NCBI GenBank assembly: GCA_005882415.1 | Contig: VBAE01000227.1 | Coordinates: 1 to 15,672, forward strand | Reading direction: 5' to 3' | DNA length: 15,672 bases | Source: Alphaproteobacteria bacterium | GTDB taxonomy: Bacteria > Pseudomonadota > Alphaproteobacteria > Sphingomonadales > Sphingomonadaceae | In this document: positions 6,397-13,282 of the stretch, in pieces | Layout: every line of letters starts with the position of its first letter | Position numbering within the stretch: the first letter of the stretch is position 1 | The notes under the pieces: generated by a model | Seen by the model: the letters and a program-made list of their open reading frames with translations, nothing else | Database searches by the model: none | Told to the model about the DNA's origin: nothing | Made by a program: the position numbers and the translations under genes

Positions 6397-7638
6397 TCAT
6401 GCCTCGCGGTGCTTCGAAAACTCGATCCGCGCGATCGCCCGGTTGTGCACCTCGTCCGGCCCGTCCGCCAGGCGCAGCGTCCGGATCCCCGCCCAGCTCT
6501 TCGCCAGCTCGAACTCCTGGGAGACCCCCGCCCCGCCATGCGCCTGCACCGCGTCGTCGATGATCCGCAGCGCCATGTTGGGCGCGAACACCTTGATCAT
6601 CGCGATCTCGGCCGCCGCGGCCTTGTTGCCGGCCTTGTCCATCAGGTCGGCGGCCTTGAGGCAGAGCAGGCGGGCCATGTCGATGTCGATCCGGGCGGCG
6701 GCGACGCGCTGCTCCCAGATCGAATGTTCCGCGAGGCGCTTGCCGAATGCGACCCGCGACTGGAGGCGCTTTACCATCGCCTTCAAGGCCTCCTCGGCCA
6801 CCCCGACGGTGCGCATGCAATGGTGGATCCGGCCCGGCCCCAGGCGCCCCTGCGCGATCTCGAAGCCGCGGCCTTCGCCGAGCAGCATCGAGGACGCGGG
6901 AATGCGCACGTCCTTGAGTTCGATCTCCATATGCCCGTGCGGCGCGTCGTCATAACCGTAGACGGTAAGCGCCCGCTCCACCGTGACGCCCGGCGCATCC
7001 AAAGGCATCAGCACCATCGACTGCTGGCGGTGGCGGTCGGCGGACGTGTCGGTCTTGCCCATCACGATGGCGACCTTGCAGCGCGGATCGCCGGCGCCGG
7101 ACGACCACCACTTCCGCCCGTTCAGCACATAATCCTCGCCGTCGCGCCGTATCTCGCACTGGATGTTGGTCGCGTCCGACGAGGCGACTGCGGGCTCGGT
7201 CATCAGGAAGGCCGAGCGGATCTCGCCGTTCATCAGCGGCCGCAGCCACTCCTCCTTCTGCTCGCGAGTCCCGTAGCGGTGGAGCACCTCCATATTGCCC
7301 GTATCCGGCGCGGAGCAGTTGAACACCTCGCTCGCCCAGCCGATCCGGCCCATCTCCTCGGCGCAGAGGGCATATTCAAGGTTGGTGAGCTGCGTCCCCT
7401 CGAACTCGAAGCTCTCGTCGACATGGCGCAGCGCCTGCCCGGGGGGCATGAACAAATTCCACAGCCCCGCCTCGCGCGCGGCCGGCTTCAGCTCCTCGAT
7501 GACCTCGATCGGCTGCCAGCGGTCGCCGGCGGCGAGCTGCTGCTTATAGTCCTTCGAGCGGGGGCGGATTCGAGTCTCGATGAATTCGCGCACCCGGTCG
7601 CGGTAGAAAGCCTGCCGTTCCGTAAGGTCAAAGTCCAT
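6397..7638 (-). CDS. Acyl-CoA dehydrogenase (ACAD10/11-like)
   Basis: The 413-residue flavoenzyme should carry out FAD-dependent alpha,beta-desaturation of an acyl-CoA. The N-terminal helical domain includes LKPAAREAGLWNLFMP. The middle domain contains AFLMTEPAVASSDATNIQ and NGRKWWSSGAGDPRC. The C-terminal domain has GRIHHCMRTVG and QAHGGAGVSQEFELAK, where Glu375 occupies the medium-chain dehydrogenase catalytic-base position. The ending RLADGPDEVHNRAIARIE and the GAGDPRC segment are typical of the ACAD10/11-like branch rather than short-chain enzymes. The frame is open to an ATG at 7755, but I chose the ATG at 7636-7638 because GAAGGAAAG precedes it and the family begins MDFDLTERQ there. It heads a minus-strand run with two SDR genes. 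Electrons would pass to an electron transfer flavoprotein not in the window. Confidence 0.92.
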   Translation of the reverse strand: MDFDLTERQAFYRDRVREFIETRIRPRSKDYKQQLAAGDRWQPIEVIEELKPAAREAGLWNLFMPPGQALRHVDESFEFEGTQLTNLEYALCAEEMGRIGWASEVFNCSAPDTGNMEVLHRYGTREQKEEWLRPLMNGEIRSAFLMTEPAVASSDATNIQCEIRRDGEDYVLNGRKWWSSGAGDPRCKVAIVMGKTDTSADRHRQQSMVLMPLDAPGVTVERALTVYGYDDAPHGHMEIELKDVRIPASSMLLGEGRGFEIAQGRLGPGRIHHCMRTVGVAEEALKAMVKRLQSRVAFGKRLAEHSIWEQRVAAARIDIDMARLLCLKAADLMDKAGNKAAAAEIAMIKVFAPNMALRIIDDAVQAHGGAGVSQEFELAKSWAGIRTLRLADGPDEVHNRAIARIEFSKHREA

Positions 7639-7748
7639 GGCGGCCGCTTTCCTTCTCTTTGTGGCGCCCGATTGCTGCCAGAAACGGCGCTTTTGCGCCA
7701 GTGGCGCGGAGCCGTCCCGAATTGGGTCACCGGGCCCCCGCGGCACGT

Positions 7749-7777
7749 TTGCCAACCAAGTCCTTGGGGCGTAACAT
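7749..7777 (+). promoter_or_regulatory. Candidate sigma70 promoter for the small secreted protein/ligase pair
   Basis: TTGCCA (7749-7754) and TAACAT (7772-7777) are separated by 17 bases and match the consensus at 5 of 6 and 4 of 6. The implied transcript leader is about 50 bases, ending in a strong GGGGGGAGG ribosome binding site at 7822-7830. The short palindrome CCAAG-TC-CTTGG (7756-7767) lies in the spacer and could be an operator, though such a short palindrome may be chance. The divergent acyl-CoA dehydrogenase starts at 7638, and the remaining intergenic bases show only a small GGCGC-TTTT-GCGCC hairpin (7686-7699). Confidence 0.4.
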
Positions 7778-7835
7778 TTCCGTTTCGCGTAGCGTTGAGT
7801 TCGAGTCGTAACCTACCTTTTGGGGGGAGGGTTTG

Positions 7836-8096
7836 ATGAATCGTCTCTTGAATGGCGCGCTCGGCGCCGCTGCAATCGTTCTTCTGCCGGCCGCCGTTAT
7901 GGCCAATCCGCCTGCAAACAGCCCGGGCAAATCGGGCTCGGCGCCGAACCAGTCGGCCCAGGGGGCGGCGTCTTCCGCCCATGGCCAGGCGATCGCCCAG
8001 GCGGCGGGCAATCCGTGCAAGCCGAACCCCAAGGGCCCCGGCGGTCCGAAAGGCCACGATTGCGAGCCGGTGACGCCCGCCTGCCCGAAGAAGTAG
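7836..8096 (+). CDS. Small secreted Gly/Pro/Ala-rich protein, function unknown
   Basis: This is an 86-residue protein with a clear signal peptide: a basic start (MNRLLN), a hydrophobic core, and a predicted signal peptidase I site after AVMA at residue 23. The mature part is low in complexity, rich in Ala, Gly, Pro, Ser and Gln. Its C-terminal third has Cys61, Cys76 and Cys83 among Lys/Pro/Gly residues (PNPKGPGGPKGHD), so a disulfide is possible with one Cys left over. The ATG at 7836 follows GGGGGGAGG by five bases; a TTG immediately before it is less likely. It ends four bases before the O-antigen-ligase-type gene, so the two are almost certainly co-transcribed, hinting at a role in the cell envelope or polysaccharide. 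I do not recognise a family. Confidence 0.8.
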   Translation: MNRLLNGALGAAAIVLLPAAVMANPPANSPGKSGSAPNQSAQGAASSAHGQAIAQAAGNPCKPNPKGPGGPKGHDCEPVTPACPKK

Positions 8097-8100
8097 AGCG

Positions 8101-10662
8101 GTGAACAAGCGGGCGCCGGCTGCGAGGCTCGGCCCCTGGGATTTCGGCTTCGCCGCCGCGCTGCTGCTGGTCGCGCTTGCGCTGGGAGGGGGCAGCGGCT
8201 GGTTCGCGGTAGGGCCGATGCTGGCCGAGCTGCTCGGCCTCGCCTTGCTCTTCTACCTGCTGACCAGGCGCGACAGCGACCGGCTACTGCGCGGCCAGCG
8301 CCCGGAATTCGCGCTTCTGATCGCGGTCTTCGCGCTTCCCCTCCTCCAGCTCGTGCCGCTCCCGCCCTCGCTCTGGCACGGCCTTCCGGGCCGCGACGCT
8401 ACCGTGGCGATCGCCGAGCTTACGGGCACGGAAGGAAGCTGGCGCCCGGTCAGCACCGATCCGCAGGCGACCTGGTCGGCGGTGCTGGCGCTGATCCCTG
8501 CGGCGGCCCTGTTCTTCGCCGGCACCCTCGCCTCGGCGCGCGAGAGAAGGCTGCTTCTGACCATCGTCGTCGTCGTCGCCATCGTCAGCGGCGCCATCGC
8601 TTTGTTCCAATGGGTGGGAAGTCTCGGCGGCTTCTTCCCCGAGGTCGACAAAGGGTACCAGCTCGGCCTGTTCGCCAACCGCAACCATGAGGCGAACCTT
8701 TTGCTCGTCGCCCTCGCCCTGCTCGCCGGCTTGGGCGCCGAGCGGCGGGGACGGGCGGCAATCCCGCTGATCCTGCTCGCCGCGGCCTTCCTCCTGAGCG
8801 CGCTGCTCCTCACCCAGTCGCGCACCGCCTTCGTGCTGCTGTTCCTGGGCGCGGTCGGCGTGGCCGCGTTCGTCCCCGGGCCGCGGCACTGGCCGCCCTT
8901 CGTCCGCTGGGCAGTCGCGCTTGCTCCGCTGGCCCTGCTCGCCTTCATGCTGTCGCCCGCCTCGCCCGTCGCCCGGCTTGCGGGCCGCTTCGCGACCAGC
9001 GAAGAATTGAGGCCGCAAATCTGGGCGACCGCCGCCCACGCCGCCGCCACCTACGCCCCGTTCGGCTCGGGCATCGGCACCTTCAACCTCGTCTACGAGC
9101 AGTCGGAGGGCCTCGGCGCCCTGACCCGCGGCTGGATCCCGCACGCCCACAACGAATATCTGGAGCTGGTGCTGGAGACCGGGCTGATCGGCGCCGGCCT
9201 GATCGCGGCCTTCTTCTTCCTCTTCTTCCGCCGAATGGCCCGGCTCCACAACATCCCCGGCGCGCGCCTGGAGCGGGCGGCGGGGCTGGCGGCTTTGCTG
9301 ATGCTGCTCCATTCCGCGGTCGACTACCCGCTTCGCAATGTCGGCCTCTTAAGCCTGTTCGGCCTCCTCCTCGGCTGCCTGATGATGCCCGTCGCCCGCC
9401 CTCGCCGGCGGCGGGCAGCGCCCGCAGGCGATCCTAGCCTCGCTCAAAAGGCTTCGTTCGCCGTTGCCGGGCTTGCGATAGCGCTGCTCGTCCTCTCCGA
9501 CGGGATGACGATGACGGCGATGGAGCAGGGCAAGTACGGCGCCGCCCTCCAGATCGACGGCAGCTCGTCCATCGCCAACGGCTACGCCGCCGAAGCCGCG
9601 TTCGACTCCGGCCGCTACGCCCTTGCCGAGGCACGCGCGCGACGGGCCCTCGGAGCGGCCTTGGCCTATCCTCGGGCGCTGCGCGTCTTCGGCTTCTCGC
9701 GCGAACTCCAGAACGACAGCGCCGGCGCCGCCACCGCAATGACCCTCGCCGCCCGGCTCGGCTGGCGCGACGTCCCGACCCAGAGCTGGCTGATGCTCTA
9801 CGCGCTGCGGGAGCGCCGCTGGGACGCGGCCGCCCTCCACGGCGACGCCGTCGCCCGCCAGGGCTTCGGCGACACCGTCTTCCGCCCGCTTGACGCTTTG
9901 CTCGACGACGAGGCGGGACGAGCCGAATTGAGACGCCGGCTCGCCGACGCCCCGCCTTGGCGCGAGGAATTCCTCCGCCACCTCGCCACCCTCCCCGCCG
10001 ACCGCCTCGACGCGGCCGACGCGATCGCCGCAAGCGCCGCCACTCCGGACCGGCCGCTCGCCGCCGACGAAATCCAGCCGCTGCTCGACCGGCTGATGAA
10101 GGAGGAAAGGTTCGACGCCGCCCGCCGCCTCTGGCGCGCCTCGCTCGGCGAGCGCGCGGGCCTCCAGGCCGGCTTCGTCTACGACGGCTCCTTCACCGGC
10201 CGCGGCGCCGGCCCGCACGATTATGTCCCGCCCTTCGAATGGCGGCTGACGCCCGGCCAGCGCAGCGAGGCCTGGCTCTCTCCCGCCCCGTCCGGCGACG
10301 GCCGCGCGCTTCGGATCGTCTCCAGCGGCTATTCGGGCGAGCGGCTCGCCTCCCAGACCCTGCTCCTCCCGCCGGGCCCGTACCGCCTCTCCGTCTCCGC
10401 TCTGGCCGACATGGCCGGTGCCGCCGACGCGACCGAGTGGAAGCTGACCTGCCGCCCCTCCGGCCAAGTCCTAGGCGCCTATTCCGCCCCCGCCAGGCTC
10501 CGCACCTGGACCCGAAGCACCCTCGCCTTCCGAGTCCCCGCCGGCTGCCCCGCCCAGCAACTCGAACTGTTCAGCAAGCCCACCATCGACGGCCAGTCGA
10601 TCAGCTGGTTCGACGGAATCCAAGTCCTCCCCATCGCAGATGGGGAGGGGGACCGGACGTAG
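8101..10662 (+). CDS. O-antigen ligase/polymerase-type membrane protein with large C-terminal soluble region
   Basis: The 853-residue protein has about ten or more hydrophobic segments between residues 15 and 470. It carries the Wzy_C signatures LTQSRTAF (Arg241) and HAHNEYLELVLETGLIG (His348, His350, Glu352) in the large periplasmic loop and the following helix, as in WaaL/Wzy enzymes that ligate or polymerise undecaprenyl-linked glycans. Residues of about 480-670 are helical and Ala/Arg/Leu-rich with TPR-like spacing. From about 690 to the end is a beta-rich, jelly-roll-like stretch (FVYDGSFTGRG, GERLASQTLLLPPGPYRLSVS) resembling a carbohydrate-binding module. The start is GTG at 8101 with only a weak ribosome binding site, consistent with coupling to the small gene four bases upstream. 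The last residues (ADGEGDRT) and the stop are encoded by the repeat that begins at 10622. Whether it ligates O-antigen, capsule or another glycan cannot be told. Confidence 0.85.
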   Translation: MNKRAPAARLGPWDFGFAAALLLVALALGGGSGWFAVGPMLAELLGLALLFYLLTRRDSDRLLRGQRPEFALLIAVFALPLLQLVPLPPSLWHGLPGRDATVAIAELTGTEGSWRPVSTDPQATWSAVLALIPAAALFFAGTLASARERRLLLTIVVVVAIVSGAIALFQWVGSLGGFFPEVDKGYQLGLFANRNHEANLLLVALALLAGLGAERRGRAAIPLILLAAAFLLSALLLTQSRTAFVLLFLGAVGVAAFVPGPRHWPPFVRWAVALAPLALLAFMLSPASPVARLAGRFATSEELRPQIWATAAHAAATYAPFGSGIGTFNLVYEQSEGLGALTRGWIPHAHNEYLELVLETGLIGAGLIAAFFFLFFRRMARLHNIPGARLERAAGLAALLMLLHSAVDYPLRNVGLLSLFGLLLGCLMMPVARPRRRRAAPAGDPSLAQKASFAVAGLAIALLVLSDGMTMTAMEQGKYGAALQIDGSSSIANGYAAEAAFDSGRYALAEARARRALGAALAYPRALRVFGFSRELQNDSAGAATAMTLAARLGWRDVPTQSWLMLYALRERRWDAAALHGDAVARQGFGDTVFRPLDALLDDEAGRAELRRRLADAPPWREEFLRHLATLPADRLDAADAIAASAATPDRPLAADEIQPLLDRLMKEERFDAARRLWRASLGERAGLQAGFVYDGSFTGRGAGPHDYVPPFEWRLTPGQRSEAWLSPAPSGDGRALRIVSSGYSGERLASQTLLLPPGPYRLSVSALADMAGAADATEWKLTCRPSGQVLGAYSAPARLRTWTRSTLAFRVPAGCPAQQLELFSKPTIDGQSISWFDGIQVLPIADGEGDRT

Positions 10663-10786
10663 TCCGGTGGAGGGGTAACTGGCTCAGCCCAGGCGGTTCA
10701 CGCGCGAACCTCCCAGACCCAGCCTTCTACCCCTCCACCACACTACGTGTGGTCCCCCTCCCCCCGCTTCGCGCGGGGAGGACTAC
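10622..10786. repeat. Compound palindromic repeat, type I, copy 2
   Basis: This is the second copy of the element at 146-309. The outer arms GGGGAGGGGGACC and GGTCCCCCTCCCC and the inner arms GGTGGAGGGGTA and TACCCCTCCACC are identical to copy 1. The small hairpins between them are different yet still paired: CCGGAC-GTA-GTCCGG on the left and CACAC-TAC-GTGTG on the right. The left end AGTCCTCCCCAT (10624-10635) is inverted relative to the right end GGGGAGGACT (10775-10784), like terminal inverted repeats. It overlaps the 3' end of the ligase gene and includes its stop codon. Confidence 0.88.
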
Positions 10787-10883
10787 CTCCATAACGGCCT
10801 CGAAAGTCGGGGGCGAAACGACCTGGACGTGCGATAGTCGCCGCGGGGCCGCGCAGCGACTCGGCGAACAGAGGGGAAGATCA

Positions 10884-12089
10884 ATGGCAGCGATCGAAAA
10901 TATTCCGCAGGGAGAGGCCGCGCGGATCGACCATGTCGCGGCATTGACGGTCCAGCAACTCGACCGTCGTTACGCATCCGGCCCGCGCTGCCTTCGCGGG
11001 GTTCACCCAAAGGACCATGGCTGCGTCGAGGCTCTGTTCGCCGTCTCCGACAGCCTTCCGCCCGAGCTTCGCGTCGGCATCTTCGCCAAGCCGGGCGACC
11101 AGTTCGCCGCCGCCATCCGCTTCTCCAACGCCTCGCCCCTGGTCACGCCGGACTCGCTCGAGCCCGGCGCCGACGGCAAGCCGGCGGTGGCCCATGGCAG
11201 CCGCGGCATGGCGATCAAGCTCTACGGCGTGTCCGGCGACCGGCTGATGCCCGGCGACCATGAGCGGACCCAGGACTTCCTGATGATCAACCAGCCGGTC
11301 TTCGCTTTCGCCAACGTCGAGGATTATGAGGCGCTGAGCAAGATCATCGTCGACTTCAAGGAGGACCCGAGGCCGTTTTTCGCGCGGGTGGCGAGCCCGG
11401 ACAAGGCGATCAGCGGCCGGGCGAAACGCACGTTGCAGATCGTCCAGCAGGTCAAGGCGCTGGCCGCGCCGCCCTCCTTCCAGCCGCCGCCGATGAGCCC
11501 GTTCGACAACCGCTATTTCAGCGCCGCGCCGTTCCTGTTCGGCGAGGGCAAGGTGATGAAATTCTCCGCCGTTCCGGTGAACCCGATGACCGGCGACGTC
11601 TCCGCCGCCTGCCAGGACCCGAACTATCTCCGCGCCGCTCTGCGCAAGCGGATGGAGGAGGCGCAGGGCAAGCCCATTTGCTTCGACTTCCAGGTCCAGG
11701 TGCGCTCCGCCGACAGCCTCGCCGGCAAGGTGGACACCGACATCGAGGACGTCTGCACCCTGTGGGACGAGGCGCAATATCCGTTCGTCACCGTCGCCCG
11801 GATCACCGTCCCTTCCGCCCAGGACGTCGCCTCCCCGGCGCGCCAGGAATTCTGCGAAACCCTGGTCTACACGCCCTGGCACGGCCTCAAGGAGCACCGG
11901 CCTTTGGGCGGGATCAATCGCCTCCGCCAGAAGGTCTACACCGCCTCCTCGGAACGCCGCGGCTGCCCCGCCTCCCCCGAAATTCCGCCGCAGGATGTCC
12001 AGGCCTTGCTCGGCGGCGGAGCCCCCGCCCGCCCCGACCGCGGCGGCCTCAGGGGGACTCCGAGCCCGAGCGGCGGGCTGAGGCGGTAG
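10884..12089 (+). CDS. Catalase-like heme protein
   Basis: The 401-residue protein belongs to the catalase-fold family but is shorter than classical catalases (about 480 or more). It retains the heme-site landmarks: His41 in GVHPKDHGCVEA matches the distal His (VHARG in catalases), Asn136 in LMINQPVFAF matches the distal Asn, and Arg348-x-x-x-Tyr352 (RQKVY) matches the proximal heme-ligating RxxxY. RFSN and HGSRGMAIKLYG are also catalase-like. It may act on hydrogen peroxide or, like the catalase-related allene oxide synthases, on organic or lipid hydroperoxides; sequence alone does not decide. No signal peptide is seen. The ATG at 10884 is preceded by GAGGGGAAG. The C-terminal 40 residues are Pro/Gly/Arg-rich and look unstructured. 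It stands alone between a repeat and the acyl-CoA dehydrogenase operon. Confidence 0.85.
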   Translation: MAAIENIPQGEAARIDHVAALTVQQLDRRYASGPRCLRGVHPKDHGCVEALFAVSDSLPPELRVGIFAKPGDQFAAAIRFSNASPLVTPDSLEPGADGKPAVAHGSRGMAIKLYGVSGDRLMPGDHERTQDFLMINQPVFAFANVEDYEALSKIIVDFKEDPRPFFARVASPDKAISGRAKRTLQIVQQVKALAAPPSFQPPPMSPFDNRYFSAAPFLFGEGKVMKFSAVPVNPMTGDVSAACQDPNYLRAALRKRMEEAQGKPICFDFQVQVRSADSLAGKVDTDIEDVCTLWDEAQYPFVTVARITVPSAQDVASPARQEFCETLVYTPWHGLKEHRPLGGINRLRQKVYTASSERRGCPASPEIPPQDVQALLGGGAPARPDRGGLRGTPSPSGGLRR

Positions 12090-12142
12090 GGAAGACCTCC
12101 GCCACGTCCGCTCGCCGTTGACGGCGCCGATCGCACGCGTCA

Positions 12143-12158
12143 TTTACGTTTACGTAAA
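12143..12158 (+). promoter_or_regulatory. Perfect palindromic operator candidate (TTTACGT-TT-ACGTAAA)
   Basis: A perfect 7-2-7 inverted repeat ends just before the ribosome binding site (AAAGGAGAG, 12156-12164) of the acyl-CoA dehydrogenase operon. It resembles sites of MerR-type regulators such as LiuR that control branched-chain amino acid and acyl-CoA catabolism in proteobacteria. I name that regulator from memory of the family and not from a match here. Binding at this position would block transcription or translation initiation of the operon. Its A/T content stands out against the surrounding GC-rich DNA. Confidence 0.6.
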
Positions 12159-12171
12159 GGAGAGCGATGCG

Positions 12172-13279
12172 ATGGCCGATTTGGACAGCTTCCGCGCCGA
12201 CACCCGCGCCTGGCTGGAGGCGAATTGCCCCGCCGAAATGCGCGAGCCGGTTCGCGACGAGAGCGACGCCTGCTGGGGCGGGCGCAACGCCAAATTCAAA
12301 AGCGACGCGCAGAAGGCCTGGATGGACCGAATGGCGGCACGCGGCTGGACCGTCCCCGACTGGCCCACCGAATATGGCGGCGGCGGGCTCTCCCCCGCCG
12401 AGACCAAGACCTTGCGCCAGGAAATGGCCCGCATCGGCGCGCGCAACCCGCTGCACAGTTTCGGCATTTCGATGCTCGGGCCCGCCCTCCTCAAATACGG
12501 CACCGAGGAGCAGAAGAAGCGCTTCCTCCCCGAGATCGCCCGCGGCGAGATCCGCTGGTGCCAGGGCTATTCGGAGCCGAACGCAGGCTCCGACCTCGCC
12601 TCGCTCCAGACCAAATGCGAAGACAAAGGGGATCACTGGCTCGTGAATGGCCAGAAGGTCTGGACCTCCTATGCCGACAAGGCCGACTGGATCTTCTGCC
12701 TGGTGCGCACCGATTTCTCCGCCCCCAAGCATAAGGGGATCAGCTTCATCCTGTTCGACATGGCGAGCCCGGGCGTCTCGACCAAGCCGATCCTGCTCAT
12801 CTCCGGCAACTCGCCCTTCTGCGAAACCTTCTTCGACGACGTTCAGGTGCCCAAGGACCAGGTGGTCGGCGAGGTCGACAAGGGCTGGGACGTCGCCAAA
12901 TATCTCCTCGGCCATGAGCGCGAGATGATCAGCGGCATGGGCCTCGGCGGCAATTCGGGGAGCCTCGGCGAGGCCTTCGCCGACGTGGTCGCGCAAGACC
13001 CGCTGCTCCGCGCCGACATCGCCCGCTTCGACGTCGACGCCCTCGCCTGCCCAGCCTTCGATGATGAAATATGCCGGCACCGAGCTCAACAAGCGCCGCC
13101 ACGAGCTGGTCATGGCCGCCGGCGGCTCGAACGCGCTCGAATGGGACAGCGACCGCTCGAAGAAGGGCAAGGCCGCCCGCGAATGGCTGCGCACCAAGGC
13201 CAATTCGATCGAGGGCGGGACCAGCGAGGTCCAGCTCGGAATCGTCGCCAAGCGCATTCTCGAACTCCCCGGAGCCTGA
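12172..13279 (+). pseudogene. Acyl-CoA dehydrogenase, frameshifted near 13045-13060
   Basis: The first part reads as a normal acyl-CoA dehydrogenase from ATG 12172 (ribosome binding site AAAGGAGAG). It has GWTVPDWPTEYGGGGLS, GYSEPNAGSDLASLQT and NGQKVWTSYADKADW in the N-terminal and middle domains, and continues to IARFDVDALA at about 13046. The C-terminal domain then continues in another frame, PAQPSMMKYAGTELNKRRHEL to SIEGGTSEVQLGIVAKRILELPGA, ending at the TGA at 13277. The 1108 bases from start to this stop are not a multiple of three. Without the shift the frame runs to 13302 as an arginine-rich shadow overlapping the next gene. About 20 residues that I would expect between DVDALA and MMKYAG also seem missing, suggesting a small deletion. 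It was probably one subunit of a two-subunit dehydrogenase with the next gene. A sequencing or assembly error is an alternative. Confidence 0.85.
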
Positions 13280-13282
13280 CCC

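Noticed and set aside
7686..7699. GGCGC-TTTT-GCGCC hairpin upstream of the acyl-CoA dehydrogenase as a riboswitch or terminator
   Set aside because: A five-base-pair stem in such GC-rich DNA is expected by chance, and no T run or conserved riboswitch core is seen.
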